From the NCBI RefSeq assembly GCF_000184745.1, contig NC_014931.1, positions 1,984,001-2,048,000 on the forward strand: DNA of 64,000 nt, written 5' to 3'. Made by a program: the position numbers and the translations under genes. The notes beneath the pieces were generated by a model, which worked only from the letters and a program-made list of their open reading frames with translations, was not told the DNA's origin and ran no database searches. The stretch comes from Variovorax paradoxus EPS (GTDB lineage: Bacteria > Pseudomonadota > Gammaproteobacteria > Burkholderiales > Burkholderiaceae_C). This document shows positions 1 to 10,070 of this stretch, piece by piece. Every line of letters begins with the position of its first letter. The stretch's first letter is position 1.

Positions 1-566
1 ACCTGATGCTGCACAAGCCGGCCGGCACCGAGTGCTCGCAGAAGCCTTCGACCTACCCGAGCATCTACACGCTGCTGCCGTCGCCGCTGCGCCTGCGGCC
101 CAACAAGGGCGCGGTACAGGGCGTGCAGGCCATCGGCCGGCTCGACCAGGACACCACCGGTCTCCTGCTGATGACCGACGACGGCCAGTTCATCCACAAG
201 ATGGGCTCGCCCAAGCACCACGTGCCCAAGGTCTACGAGGTGACGGCGAAGCACCCGGTGGACGAGGCGCAGATCGCGAAGCTGCTGGCCGGCGTGGTGC
301 TCGACGACGACCCGAAGCCGGTGCGCGCGGCGGCCTGCGAATCCGACAGCCCGCTGCACCTGCGGCTCACGCTCACCGAGGGCAAATACCACCAGGTCAA
401 GCGCATGCTGGCCGCGGTGGGCAACCGGGTCGAGGGCCTGCACCGTTCGCGCATCGGCGAGCTGTCGCTGCCCGCGGACCTGGCGCCGGGGCAGTGGCGC
501 TGGCTGACGGCCGAAGAAGTGGCAGCGCTGCGTGCGCCGACGAAACCTGCCAAGCCGCCACAGTAG
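1..566 (+). CDS. rsuA: 16S rRNA pseudouridine synthase, RsuA type (5' end outside window)
   Basis: This is the C-terminal part of an RsuA/RluB-family pseudouridine synthase, which isomerises a uridine in rRNA, for RsuA U516 of 16S rRNA. The catalytic motif GRLDQDTTGLLL, with its Asp, is present near residue 45 of the visible part, and the family's closing motif EGKYHQVKRML follows. The reading frame is already open at base 1, so the N-terminal S4 RNA-binding domain lies upstream and the true start cannot be seen. The last 20 residues are a lysine- and proline-rich tail. RsuA is preferred over RluB or RluE from the overall pattern, and that choice is moderately sure. Confidence 0.85.
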   Translation, partial: LMLHKPAGTECSQKPSTYPSIYTLLPSPLRLRPNKGAVQGVQAIGRLDQDTTGLLLMTDDGQFIHKMGSPKHHVPKVYEVTAKHPVDEAQIAKLLAGVVLDDDPKPVRAAACESDSPLHLRLTLTEGKYHQVKRMLAAVGNRVEGLHRSRIGELSLPADLAPGQWRWLTAEEVAALRAPTKPAKPPQ

Positions 567-657
567 GGGCAGAAGGGGAGAGAAAGAGCGCCGGAACGGT
601 CAGCCAGCCTTCAGGGCCGGCCGTTAAGATCCTCAGCTCTTTCCCGGAACCTTCCCC

Positions 658-1665
658 TTGCGACTCCCTGCCCGCCCGAACGGCCGCGTTGCGGCCTTCC
701 TGTTTTCCTGCCTGACCGTCCTGGTGGCCCACGCCGCCACCGCCGCGCCGGCCGAACCTCCTCCCATCTTCGTGCTCAACTCGCTGGACGCCAACGTCAG
801 CGTGATCAACCCGGTCGACTGGACCGAGAAGCTGCGCATTCCCACGGGCAAGGAGCCGCACCACATCTACATGACGCCTGACGAAAAGTCGGTCATCGTG
901 GCGAATTCGGCGGGCGATTCGCTCACGTTCCTCAATCCGAAGACGGCGGAGGTGCAGCGGGTGGTCTACGGGATCATCGATCCGTACCAGCTGCAGTTCT
1001 CGCGCGACATGAAGTGGTTCGTCACCGCGGGCAACCGGCTCAACCACGTGGACGTGTACCGCTGGGACGGCAAGGACCTGAAGCTCGCCAAGCGGATCGC
1101 CTCGGGCAAGACGCCCAGCCACATCTGGATCGACAACACCAGCACCATTGCCTACGTGACGATGCAGGACAGCGACGAGATGATCGCCATCGACCTGCCC
1201 ACGCAGACCATCCGCTGGCGCGTGGCCACCGGCGCGATGCCGGCCGACATTTACGGCATTCACAACGACAAGACCCTGCTGGTGGGCCTGACCGGCAGCG
1301 ACGGCGTGCAGGTGTTCGACGTGGCCGGCACCGAGCCCAAGCTGGTCGGCAAGATCCCCACCGGCAAGGGCGCGCACGCCTTCCGCTCGGCCGGCGACGG
1401 CAAGAGCGTGTTCGTGAGCAACCGGGTGGCCAACACGATCAGCCGCATCGACATCGCGACGCTGAAGGTCAGCGCGACCTACGCGGTGCCGGGCGGCCCC
1501 GACTGCATGGACGTGTCGGCCGATGGCAAGACGCTGTACGTCACCTCGCGCTGGGCCAAGAAGCTCAGCGTGATCGACCTGGCCACGCAGAAGGTGGTGC
1601 GGCAAGTCAACGTCGGCCGTTCGCCACACGGCGTCTGGACCCTCGACCATGCCAAGCGCATCTAG
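658..1665 (+). CDS. YncE-like periplasmic beta-propeller protein
   Basis: The 335-residue product starts with a signal peptide (basic MRLPARPNGR, a hydrophobic stretch, then an AHAATA/APAEP cleavage region). It continues as repeated blades of the YVTN/YncE type, for example the unit IFVLNSLDANVSVINP near residue 38 and the phrases TPDEKSVIVAN and SADGKTLYVTS. Such proteins fold as seven-bladed propellers in the periplasm and usually bind ligands or partners rather than catalyse. The start is a TTG, because no ATG precedes the signal peptide. The gene overlaps the next one by 17 bases, so the two are probably co-expressed. The substrate is unknown. Confidence 0.8.
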   Translation: MRLPARPNGRVAAFLFSCLTVLVAHAATAAPAEPPPIFVLNSLDANVSVINPVDWTEKLRIPTGKEPHHIYMTPDEKSVIVANSAGDSLTFLNPKTAEVQRVVYGIIDPYQLQFSRDMKWFVTAGNRLNHVDVYRWDGKDLKLAKRIASGKTPSHIWIDNTSTIAYVTMQDSDEMIAIDLPTQTIRWRVATGAMPADIYGIHNDKTLLVGLTGSDGVQVFDVAGTEPKLVGKIPTGKGAHAFRSAGDGKSVFVSNRVANTISRIDIATLKVSATYAVPGGPDCMDVSADGKTLYVTSRWAKKLSVIDLATQKVVRQVNVGRSPHGVWTLDHAKRI

Positions 1666-2455
1666 CCGCGCCCGCCGGGCCATCGCGCTGGCGATGGCCG
1701 TCGCTGTCGTCCCCGCCGCCTGGGCGCAGGGCGGCACCTGCGAAAAGCCGGTCTACCTGACCTTCGACACCGGCCACATGGGCATCGCCCCGCTGGTGGC
1801 CGAGGTGCTCAAGCGGCAGGACGTTCGCGTCACCTTCTTCGCCGCCGCCGAGCGCACGACGACCGATGGTGACAGCCTCGACAACCACTGGGCGCCCTGG
1901 TGGAAGGCGAGGGCGGCCGAGGGCAACGAGTTCGCCTCGCACACCTACGACCACACCTACTGGCGCGCCGACCTGAAGGGCACCACGCCGACCTTCCGGG
2001 TGAAGCCCTCGGCGGGCGCTTTCGCCGGCCGCGAGTTCACCTGGACCGCCGCCGAGTACTGCGCCAACATCAGCAAGGCCTCCGATCGGCTGGCGCTCAT
2101 CACCGGCAAGAAGCCGCTGCCGCTGTACCGCGCGCCGGGCGGCAAGACTTCGCCCAAGCTGCTGGCGGCCGCCAAGGCCTGCGGTTATGAGCACGTGGGC
2201 TGGGCGCCCGCCGGCTTCCTCGGCGACGAACTCCCGAGCGAGAAGTTCAGCAACGAGAAACTGCTGACGCAGGCGCTGGACACCATCCGCCCCGGCGACA
2301 TCCTGCTCGCGCACCTGGGCATCTGGTCGCGCAAGGACCCGTGGGCGCCGGCCAACCTGGAGCCGCTGATCGTCGGCCTGAAGGCCAAGGGCTTCTGCTT
2401 CCAGACCCTGCGCCAGCATCCGGACTACCGCGCCTGGATCGCATCCCACCCCTGA
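1649..2455 (+). CDS. polysaccharide deacetylase family protein with altered metal motif
   Basis: This 268-residue NodB-homology protein has a signal peptide ending near AWAQG. Family members remove acetyl groups from N-acetylated sugars in cell-wall or capsular glycans. Motif 1 reads LTFDTGHMG instead of the usual TFDDGP, so the catalytic-base Asp40 is kept but the metal-binding second Asp is Thr41. Motif 2 is intact (HTYDH, His98 and His102), and the RAPGG motif and a late LLAHLG motif are present. The gene overlaps the upstream propeller gene by 17 bases, which suggests joint envelope work. Metal use or activity may differ from classical deacetylases. Confidence 0.85.
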   Translation: MPSASSRARRAIALAMAVAVVPAAWAQGGTCEKPVYLTFDTGHMGIAPLVAEVLKRQDVRVTFFAAAERTTTDGDSLDNHWAPWWKARAAEGNEFASHTYDHTYWRADLKGTTPTFRVKPSAGAFAGREFTWTAAEYCANISKASDRLALITGKKPLPLYRAPGGKTSPKLLAAAKACGYEHVGWAPAGFLGDELPSEKFSNEKLLTQALDTIRPGDILLAHLGIWSRKDPWAPANLEPLIVGLKAKGFCFQTLRQHPDYRAWIASHP

Positions 2456-2465
2456 GGTTGCCGCC

Positions 2466-3440
2466 GTGATCGACTGGTTGACGGACCTTTTCTCCGCCCT
2501 GCAGGGCTGGTTCTTCGAGGCGGCGGTGCAGCCGCTGGTGTACGCGGTCGGCCTGGGCGGCTGGACCGAGGACGCCTTCGACGCCACCGGCTGGCTGCTG
2601 GTCGGCTTCATCCAGATCGTCGTGCTGCTCGCGGTGATCGGGCCGCTGCAGCGCTGGCGCTCGGTGGAACCGGTGGTCGACCGCCACGCGATCCGCATCG
2701 ACGTGCTCTACACGCTGATCCACAAGCTTGGGCTTTTCCGCCTTGCGCTCTTCTTCACGCTGCAGCCTTTCTTCGACGATGCGCTGGGGAGCCTGCGTAC
2801 GGCCGGGTGGGGCACCTTCCACCTGGACGAAGTCTGGCCCGGCGTGACCGACGTGCCGGTGGTGGCCTTTGCCATCTACCTCGTGGTGCTCGACTTCGTC
2901 GGCTACTGGATCCACCGCGGCCAGCACCAGTTCAACTGGTGGTGGGGCCTGCATTCGCTGCACCACTCGCAGCGCCAGATGACGATGTGGAGCGACGACC
3001 GCAACCACCTGGTCGACGACATCGTCCACGACGCGATCATCGTCATCGTGGCGCAACTGATCGGCGTGGCGCCGGGGCAGTTCATTGCCTTCGTCGCCTT
3101 CACGCAGCTCAGCGAAAGCCTGCAGCACGCGAACCTGAGGCTGAGCTTCGGCGCGATCGGCGAGCGGCTCTGGGTCAGCCCGCGCTTCCACCGGCTGCAT
3201 CACAGCATCGGCCTCGGCCATGAGTCGCGCGGCAAGAGCACGCTGGGCGGCCACAACTTCGGCGTGCTGCTGCCCTGGTGGGACATGCTGTTCCGCACCG
3301 CGAACTTCGAGGACCGCTACGACCCGACCGGTATCCGCGACCAGGTCGAGCCAGACGCCAGCGGCCGCACGCGCGACTACGGCCGGGGCTTCTGGGCGCA
3401 GCAGTGGCTGGGCCTCAAGCGCATGGTCGGCCGCGGCTGA
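2466..3440 (+). CDS. sterol desaturase/fatty acid hydroxylase family membrane protein
   Basis: The 324-residue product has several membrane segments and the spaced histidine boxes of the di-iron fatty acid hydroxylase superfamily: HRGQH, then LHSLHHS, then HRLHHS near residue 243. These enzymes hydroxylate or desaturate lipids at the membrane using an oxo-bridged di-iron centre. The gene begins 10 bases after the deacetylase stop and so probably belongs to the same transcript. The lipid substrate cannot be read from the sequence. Confidence 0.85.
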   Translation: MIDWLTDLFSALQGWFFEAAVQPLVYAVGLGGWTEDAFDATGWLLVGFIQIVVLLAVIGPLQRWRSVEPVVDRHAIRIDVLYTLIHKLGLFRLALFFTLQPFFDDALGSLRTAGWGTFHLDEVWPGVTDVPVVAFAIYLVVLDFVGYWIHRGQHQFNWWWGLHSLHHSQRQMTMWSDDRNHLVDDIVHDAIIVIVAQLIGVAPGQFIAFVAFTQLSESLQHANLRLSFGAIGERLWVSPRFHRLHHSIGLGHESRGKSTLGGHNFGVLLPWWDMLFRTANFEDRYDPTGIRDQVEPDASGRTRDYGRGFWAQQWLGLKRMVGRG

Positions 3441-3481
3441 ATCGCCCCGGGCCGGATCCCAGGCGTTATCCTCGCTGCCTC

Positions 3482-4369
3482 ATGCGCCTGCTCCTCGACT
3501 CCTTCTGGCGCGCGGTCGCCTATTGCATGCTGCCGCGCGTGATCGTGCTGTCGCTGCTGCCGCTGGGCCTGATGGTGCTGCTGGCCGCGGGGCTCGGCTA
3601 TTTCTATTGGGACTCGGCCGTCACCTGGACTCGCAGCGCGCTCGACGCCTGGCCGCTGCTCGCGAGCTTCTGGGCCTGGATCGGACGGCTTTTCTCGGGC
3701 GACGTGACCTTCGTGCTGGCCTCGCTGGTGGTGGTGTTCGCCGCCACGCCGCTGATCGTGGTGGTGTCGCTGCTGATCGTGGCGGGGCTGATGTCCCCCG
3801 CGCTCACCAAGCTCGTGGGCGAACGCCGTTTTCCGTCGTTGGAGCAGAAGAAGGGCGCTTCCTTCCTCGGCAGCGTGGCGCGTTCGCTGGGCGTGACCCT
3901 CCTCGCGTTGCTGGCGCTGGTGGTCTCGATGCCGCTCTGGCTCATTCCGCCGCTGGTGTTGATTCTTCCCCCGCTCATCTGGGGCTGGCTCACCTACCGG
4001 GTCATGAGCTTCGACGCCCTGGCCGAGCACGCGAGCCCCGAGGAGCGCGCCACCTTGCTGCGCACCCACCGGTTGCCGCTCCTGTGCATCGGCGTGCTGT
4101 GCGGTTACCTCGGCGCCGCACCGAGCATCGTCTGGGCTTCTGGGTTGCTGTTCGCCGCCGCCTTCTTCGTGCTGGTGCCGATCGCGATCTGGATCTACAC
4201 ACTGGTCTTCGCCTTCTCGGCACTCTGGTTCGCGCACTATTGCCTCGATGCCCTGGCCCAGCTGCGCACGCAGCGCGCCGCGGCGCTGGCCTCGGCCGAA
4301 GGCGGCACGCCCGCCCTCGAGGCGGCCGAAGCCAACCAGGCCGCTCTTTCTCAATGGGGTTCACCATGA
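3482..4369 (+). CDS. EI24 domain-containing membrane protein (CysZ-like)
   Basis: The 295-residue protein starts MRLLLDSFWRA and has about five to six hydrophobic segments in the pattern of the EI24/CysZ family. CysZ itself imports sulfate, but the related Burkholderiales proteins have no assigned substrate. The ATG at 3482 is chosen because reading further upstream gives low-complexity residues with no domain. The stop overlaps the next start as ATGA (4366-4369), which indicates translational coupling. The C-terminus is Ala- and Glu-rich and probably cytoplasmic. Confidence 0.75.
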   Translation: MRLLLDSFWRAVAYCMLPRVIVLSLLPLGLMVLLAAGLGYFYWDSAVTWTRSALDAWPLLASFWAWIGRLFSGDVTFVLASLVVVFAATPLIVVVSLLIVAGLMSPALTKLVGERRFPSLEQKKGASFLGSVARSLGVTLLALLALVVSMPLWLIPPLVLILPPLIWGWLTYRVMSFDALAEHASPEERATLLRTHRLPLLCIGVLCGYLGAAPSIVWASGLLFAAAFFVLVPIAIWIYTLVFAFSALWFAHYCLDALAQLRTQRAAALASAEGGTPALEAAEANQAALSQWGSP

Positions 4370-5166
4370 CACGCGCATTCGGTCTCATCGTCGTCGGCGA
4401 CGAGATCCTCTCCGGCAAGCGCGCCGACAAGCACATGCCCAAGGTCATCGAGCTGCTCGCCGCGCGCGGCCTGCAGCTGGGCTGGGCGGAGTACGTGGGC
4501 GACGAGCCGACGCGCATCACCGCCGCGCTCATGCGCGCCTTCGCCTCGGGCGACATTGTGTTCTCGACCGGCGGCATCGGCGCCACGCCCGACGACCACA
4601 CCCGCCAGTGCGCCGCCAAGGCCTTGCGCGTGCCGCTCGCGCTGCACCCCGAAGCCGAGGTGCTGATCCGCGAACGCATGCAGGACACGGCCAAGGAGCA
4701 GGGCACCGTCTACGAGCCCGACCGGCCCGACAACATCCACCGCCTGAACATGGGCGTGTTCCCGCAGGGCGCGACGATCATCCGCAATCCCTACAACAAG
4801 ATCCCGGGCTTCAGCGTCGAGCATGTGCATTTCGTGCCGGGCTTCCCGGTCATGGCCTGGCCGATGATCGAATCGGTGCTCGACACCCGCTATGCCGATC
4901 TCTTCACCCGCAACGCCATCGCCGAGAAGTCGGTGATCGTTTTCGGTGCGATGGAGGCCACCCTCACGCCCCTGATGCAGGCCATCGAGGAGACCCACGC
5001 GGGCATCAAGGTGTTCAGCTTGCCGAGCGTCGATCACCCCCAATACGGCCGTCACATCGAGTTGGGCGTCAAAGGCGACCCCGGCCGGCTCGATGCGGCC
5101 TATACCCAGCTGATCGAAGGGTTGCACACTTTCGATGCCAAGCTTGGCCCAGAATTGGTGCGTTAA
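4366..5166 (+). CDS. molybdopterin-binding / CinA N-terminal-like protein
   Basis: This 266-residue protein carries the MoCF-biosynthesis (MoaB/MogA-like) fold found in the N-terminal half of CinA. The signature GLIVVGDEILSGKRAD lies at the start and FSTGGIGATPDDHT near residue 65. CinA-type proteins act on nucleotides such as ADP-ribose or support competence and repair. The C-terminal amidohydrolase domain of full CinA is absent, so a pyrophosphatase or cofactor-binding role is more likely. Its ATG lies inside the stop of the EI24 gene. It ends 146 bases before glnA, and the glnA control sites fill that gap. Confidence 0.8.
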   Translation: MTRAFGLIVVGDEILSGKRADKHMPKVIELLAARGLQLGWAEYVGDEPTRITAALMRAFASGDIVFSTGGIGATPDDHTRQCAAKALRVPLALHPEAEVLIRERMQDTAKEQGTVYEPDRPDNIHRLNMGVFPQGATIIRNPYNKIPGFSVEHVHFVPGFPVMAWPMIESVLDTRYADLFTRNAIAEKSVIVFGAMEATLTPLMQAIEETHAGIKVFSLPSVDHPQYGRHIELGVKGDPGRLDAAYTQLIEGLHTFDAKLGPELVR

Positions 5167-5173
5167 AAGTCAA

Positions 5174-5190
5174 TGCACCAAACTGGTGAC
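5174..5190 (+). promoter_or_regulatory. putative NtrC-binding site upstream of glnA
   Basis: TGCACCAAACTGGTGAC is an imperfect dyad with half sites TGCACC and GGTGAC (ideal GGTGCA), and it closely resembles the NtrC enhancer sites known from enteric glnA promoters. Its centre lies about 70 bases before the -24 element, a usual place for an activator of sigma-54 polymerase. A further half site, GGTGCA, follows at 5210-5215. The site overlaps the end of the upstream gene's 3' flank only. This is a consensus match, not tested. Confidence 0.75.
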
Positions 5191-5249
5191 GCCTCGCACG
5201 TATTTAAGCGGTGCATCTGTTCATAAAGCCTCATTCCGTGAGGCGACAA

Positions 5250-5265
5250 TGGCACAGAAACTGCA
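5250..5265 (+). promoter_or_regulatory. sigma-54 promoter of glnA
   Basis: TGGCAC, five bases, then CTGCA matches the -24/-12 consensus (TGGCAC-N5-TTGC) in sequence and in exact spacing. Transcription would begin near 5276, leaving a leader of about 37 bases before the glnA ATG. Together with the NtrC-like dyad upstream and the ntrB-ntrC genes downstream, this indicates nitrogen-limited activation of glnA. Confidence 0.8.
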
Positions 5266-5312
5266 TCCTTCGTTCCCGTATTCCTAACCACCATCCAACT
5301 CAGGAGAAACTG

Positions 5313-6728
5313 ATGGCAAAGACCGTCGCCGATGTACTCAAGCTCGTCAAGGAAAACGAGGTCAAGTTCATCGACTTCCGCTTCACCGACACCCGTGGCA
5401 AAGAGCAGCACGTCACCGTGCCGGTCTCGGCTTTCGATGAAGACAAATTCACGTCGGGGCACGCGTTCGACGGCTCGTCCATCGCTGGCTGGAAGGGGAT
5501 CGAAGCTTCGGACATGCAGCTCATGCCCGACCCCAACACCGCCAACATCGACCCCTTCTTCGAAGAAACGACGCTGATCCTGACCTGCGACGTGATCGAC
5601 CCGGCAGACGGCAAGGCCTACGAGCGCGACCCGCGTTCGCTCGCCAAGCGCGCCGAGGCGTACATGAAGGCATCGGGCCTGGGCGACACCGCCTTCTTCG
5701 GTCCGGAACCCGAATTCTTCGTGTTCGACGGTGTTCGCTGGAAGAACGACATGTCGGGCTGCTTCGTGAAGATCGATTCCGAAGAAGCCTCGTGGAACAC
5801 CGACAAGGAATACGAGCACGGCAACACCGGCCACCGTCCCGCAGTCAAGGGTGGCTACTTCCCGGTTCCCCCAGTCGACAGCTTCCAGGACATGCGCTCG
5901 GAAATGTGCCTGGTGCTCGAATCGCTCGGCATCCCGGTCGAAGTGCATCACCATGAAGTGGCCAACGCCGGCCAGATGGAACTCGGTACCAAGTTCAGCA
6001 CGCTGGTCCAGCGCGCCGACTGGGTCCAGCTGCAGAAGTACGTGATCCACAACGTGGCCCACGCCTACGGCAAGACCGCCACCTTCATGCCCAAGCCCAT
6101 CGTCGGCGACAACGGCTCCGGCATGCACGTGCACCAGTCGGTCTGGAAGGACGGAAAGAATCTGTTCGCCGGCGACGGCTACGCAGGCCTGTCCGACTTC
6201 GCGCTGCACTACATCGGCGGCATCATCAAGCACGCCCGTGCCCTGAACGCCATCACGAACCCCGGCACCAACAGCTACAAGCGCCTGGTGCCCGGCTTCG
6301 AAGCCCCGGTGAAGCTGGCCTATTCGGCCAAGAACCGCTCGGCCTCGATCCGCATCCCGTTCGTGGCCAACCCGAAGGGCCGCCGCGTCGAAGCGCGCTT
6401 CCCCGATCCGCTGATGAACCCGTACCTCGGTTTCGCCGCGCTGTTGATGGCCGGTCTCGACGGCGTGGAAAACAAGATCCATCCGGGCGAAGCTGCCAGC
6501 AAGGACCTGTACCACCTGCCGCCGGAAGAAGACGCGCTGATCCCGACCGTGTGCCACAGCCTCGACCAGGCCCTGGAATACCTCGACAAGGACCGTGCGT
6601 TCCTGACCAAGGGTGGCGTGTTCACCGATTCGTACATCGATGCGTACATCGAGCTGAAGATGCAGGAAGTCACCCGCTTCCGCATGGCGACCCATCCGGT
6701 CGAGTTCGACATGTACTACTCGCTGTAA
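5313..6728 (+). CDS. glnA: glutamine synthetase type I
   Basis: The product is 471 residues, the usual length for dodecameric bacterial GS-I. It joins ammonia to glutamate using ATP, the main entry of nitrogen at low ammonium. Visible signatures are [10 protein letters not shown] near residue 50, the ATP-site region [13 protein letters not shown] and the adenylylation loop [10 protein letters not shown] with Tyr400, so activity should be controlled by GlnE. AGGAGAA 5 bases upstream supports the ATG at 5313. Transcription is expected from the sigma-54 promoter at 5250, and a strong hairpin follows the stop. Confidence 0.98.
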   Translation: MAKTVADVLKLVKENEVKFIDFRFTDTRGKEQHVTVPVSAFDEDKFTSGHAFDGSSIAGWKGIEASDMQLMPDPNTANIDPFFEETTLILTCDVIDPADGKAYERDPRSLAKRAEAYMKASGLGDTAFFGPEPEFFVFDGVRWKNDMSGCFVKIDSEEASWNTDKEYEHGNTGHRPAVKGGYFPVPPVDSFQDMRSEMCLVLESLGIPVEVHHHEVANAGQMELGTKFSTLVQRADWVQLQKYVIHNVAHAYGKTATFMPKPIVGDNGSGMHVHQSVWKDGKNLFAGDGYAGLSDFALHYIGGIIKHARALNAITNPGTNSYKRLVPGFEAPVKLAYSAKNRSASIRIPFVANPKGRRVEARFPDPLMNPYLGFAALLMAGLDGVENKIHPGEAASKDLYHLPPEEDALIPTVCHSLDQALEYLDKDRAFLTKGGVFTDSYIDAYIELKMQEVTRFRMATHPVEFDMYYSL

Positions 6729-6756
6729 AGCGAGCCCCTCGCGGGGAAGTAAGACA

Positions 6757-6782
6757 AAAGGACGGCCTCGGCCGTCCTTTTT
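6757..6782 (+). terminator. rho-independent terminator after glnA
   Basis: AAAGGACGGCC pairs with GGCCGTCCTTT across a very short loop and is followed by further T residues. The stem of 10 to 11 base pairs plus the T tract makes a classical intrinsic terminator 28 bases after the glnA stop. It would separate glnA from the downstream genes or attenuate read-through into ntrBC. A smaller GC hairpin (CCCC-TCGC-GGGG, 6735-6746) precedes it. Confidence 0.85.
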
Positions 6783-6861
6783 CCTTGACGCGGAACATCT
6801 TGTCACCAGTGGCGCGGAATTGCATGAAAATGCGCCTTTGTCGCGCCACCCACCGATTCAC

Positions 6862-7374
6862 ATGAAGACTGCTTCTCTCATTTTCCTGGCCGGTTCATTG
6901 TTGGCCGCCCTGCCGGCGTCCTCGCAAGAGCGCGTGTGGCGCTGCGGCAATGAATACACCAACAACGCCACCATCGCCCAGCAGAAGGGCTGCAAGGTCA
7001 TGGAGGGCGGCAACGTCACCGTCGTCCAGGGTGGCGGTGGTACGACGAAGTCCTCGTCGAGCGGCTCGTCGGGCGCTTCCGCCGCGCGTGCGCCGGCCGG
7101 CAGCCCGCGCGTCGAAGGCGTCGACCAGCGCGCCCGGGACGGCGAAGCCCGTTCGGTGCTCGAGTCCGAACTCAAGAAGGCCGAGGCGCGCCAGGCCGAG
7201 CTGCAGAAGGACTACAACAACGGCGAGCCCGAAAAGCAGGGCAGCGAAGGCCGCAACTACCAGAAGTACCTCGACCGCGTGGCCGAAATGAAGGCCGAAC
7301 TCGCGCGCAACGAGAGCGACATCGCAGGCATCCGCCGGGAAATCGGCCGGTTGCCGACCAACAAACCCCAGTAA
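6862..7374 (+). CDS. secreted coiled-coil hypothetical protein between glnA and ntrB
   Basis: I do not recognise a named family. The ATG at 6862 gives MKTASLIFLAGSLLAALPASSQ, a clean signal peptide, in a 170-residue product. An N-terminal segment RVWRCGNEYTNNATIAQQKGC has two cysteines and resembles the short DUF4124-like modules of exported proteobacterial proteins. A Gly/Ser-rich linker follows, then a charged helix from about residue 90 to 160 rich in Glu, Lys and Ala that should form a coiled coil. It ends 4 bases before ntrB, so it probably shares its transcript, although nothing links it to nitrogen control by sequence. Confidence 0.65.
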   Translation: MKTASLIFLAGSLLAALPASSQERVWRCGNEYTNNATIAQQKGCKVMEGGNVTVVQGGGGTTKSSSSGSSGASAARAPAGSPRVEGVDQRARDGEARSVLESELKKAEARQAELQKDYNNGEPEKQGSEGRNYQKYLDRVAEMKAELARNESDIAGIRREIGRLPTNKPQ

Positions 7375-7378
7375 TCGC

Positions 7379-8458
7379 ATGGCATTCGGGAAGAAGGCGG
7401 TTGGCGCCAACACGCGCTTTCAGACCTTCGACCTGCTGTCCACGCTGATTGCCGTGGTCAACAGCGACGGCTCCGTGCTGTTCGCCAACGCAGGCCTCGA
7501 AGACGCACTGGGCACCTCGCGGCGAACGCTCGAAGGCTCGCAATTTGGCGCCTGTTTTCATGAGCCGCAGGTGCTGCGCACCGCGCTCGACGGCGCCAGC
7601 AGCAACGACTTCGCCACGCTGCGCTACGAAGCCTTTCTGCGGCGCGTCAATCACGAGCTGATGCCGGTGCAGGTCACGCTCGCGCACGGCGACAAGAAGG
7701 GCGAACTCATCATCGAGATGTCGCCGCTCGAGCACCAGGTGCGGCAAGACCGCGAAGAGCGGCTCATCGACCAGGCGCAGGCGAACAAGGAACTCATCCG
7801 CAACCTCGCGCACGAGATCAAGAATCCGCTCGGCGGCATTCGCGGTGCGGCGCAGCTGCTGCAGATGGAGGTCGAGTCGCGCGACCTCATCGAATACACC
7901 CAGGTCATCATCCACGAGGCCGACCGGCTCCAGACGCTGGTCGACCGCCTGCTGGCGCCGCACCGCCGGCCGCACGTGGTGGGCGACGTGAACATCCACG
8001 AAGTCTGCGAACGCGTGCGCTCGGTGATCCTTGCGGAGTTTCCGCGCGACCTGCACATCGAGCGCGATTTCGACGTGTCCATCCCCGAGTTCCGCGGCGA
8101 CCGCGAGCAGCTCATCCAGGCCACCCTCAACATCGTGCACAACGCCGCGCAGGCCCTGACGGAGCGTCGCGCGGCAGGCGATGCGCAGATCACTTTCAGG
8201 ACCCGCATCGCCCGGCAAGTGATATTCAACAAGCAGTGGTATCGATTGGCATTGGAATTGCATGTCATCGACAATGGACCGGGTGTGCCGGACACGATCA
8301 AGGACCGCATCTTCTATCCGCTCGTATCGGGCAGGGAGGGCGGAACAGGCCTCGGGCTGACCCTTGCACAAACCTTTGTGCAACAGCATCACGGCGTGAT
8401 CGAGTGCGACAGCGTCCCGGGCCGAACCGATTTCAAGATACTGATACCGCTGCCCTAG
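7379..8458 (+). CDS. glnL: nitrogen regulation sensor histidine kinase NtrB
   Basis: The 359-residue cytoplasmic kinase has no membrane segment. A PAS domain fills residues 10 to 120. The H box NLAHEIKNPLGGIRG carries His145 for autophosphorylation, an N box is seen at NIVHNAAQAL, and the GTGLGL glycine box lies near the end. NtrB phosphorylates or dephosphorylates NtrC according to PII (GlnB) state. It stands directly before ntrC with a gap of 24 bases, the usual order in proteobacteria. Confidence 0.95.
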   Translation: MAFGKKAVGANTRFQTFDLLSTLIAVVNSDGSVLFANAGLEDALGTSRRTLEGSQFGACFHEPQVLRTALDGASSNDFATLRYEAFLRRVNHELMPVQVTLAHGDKKGELIIEMSPLEHQVRQDREERLIDQAQANKELIRNLAHEIKNPLGGIRGAAQLLQMEVESRDLIEYTQVIIHEADRLQTLVDRLLAPHRRPHVVGDVNIHEVCERVRSVILAEFPRDLHIERDFDVSIPEFRGDREQLIQATLNIVHNAAQALTERRAAGDAQITFRTRIARQVIFNKQWYRLALELHVIDNGPGVPDTIKDRIFYPLVSGREGGTGLGLTLAQTFVQQHHGVIECDSVPGRTDFKILIPLP

Positions 8459-8482
8459 CGCAGCACGGCAACAAGGAGATGC

Positions 8483-10030
<1,548 letters not shown>

Positions 10031-10047
10031 GCGCGAGTAAGCGCGAG

Positions 10048-10068
10048 CCCGAGGCATCGTGCCTCGGG
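10048..10068. terminator. hairpin between convergent ntrC and lipoprotein genes
   Basis: CCCGAGGCA and TGCCTCGGG form a 9-bp perfect stem around a TCG loop, 17 bases after the ntrC stop and 2 bases before the end of the reverse-strand lipoprotein gene. There is no T tract, so strength is uncertain. Its position suits a bidirectional terminator. Confidence 0.6.
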
Positions 10069-10070
10069 GG

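Noticed and set aside
397..1737. Long reverse reading frame of 446 codons opposite the first genes
   Set aside because: The product is His/Arg/Val low complexity without motifs, and the forward genes carry clear families.
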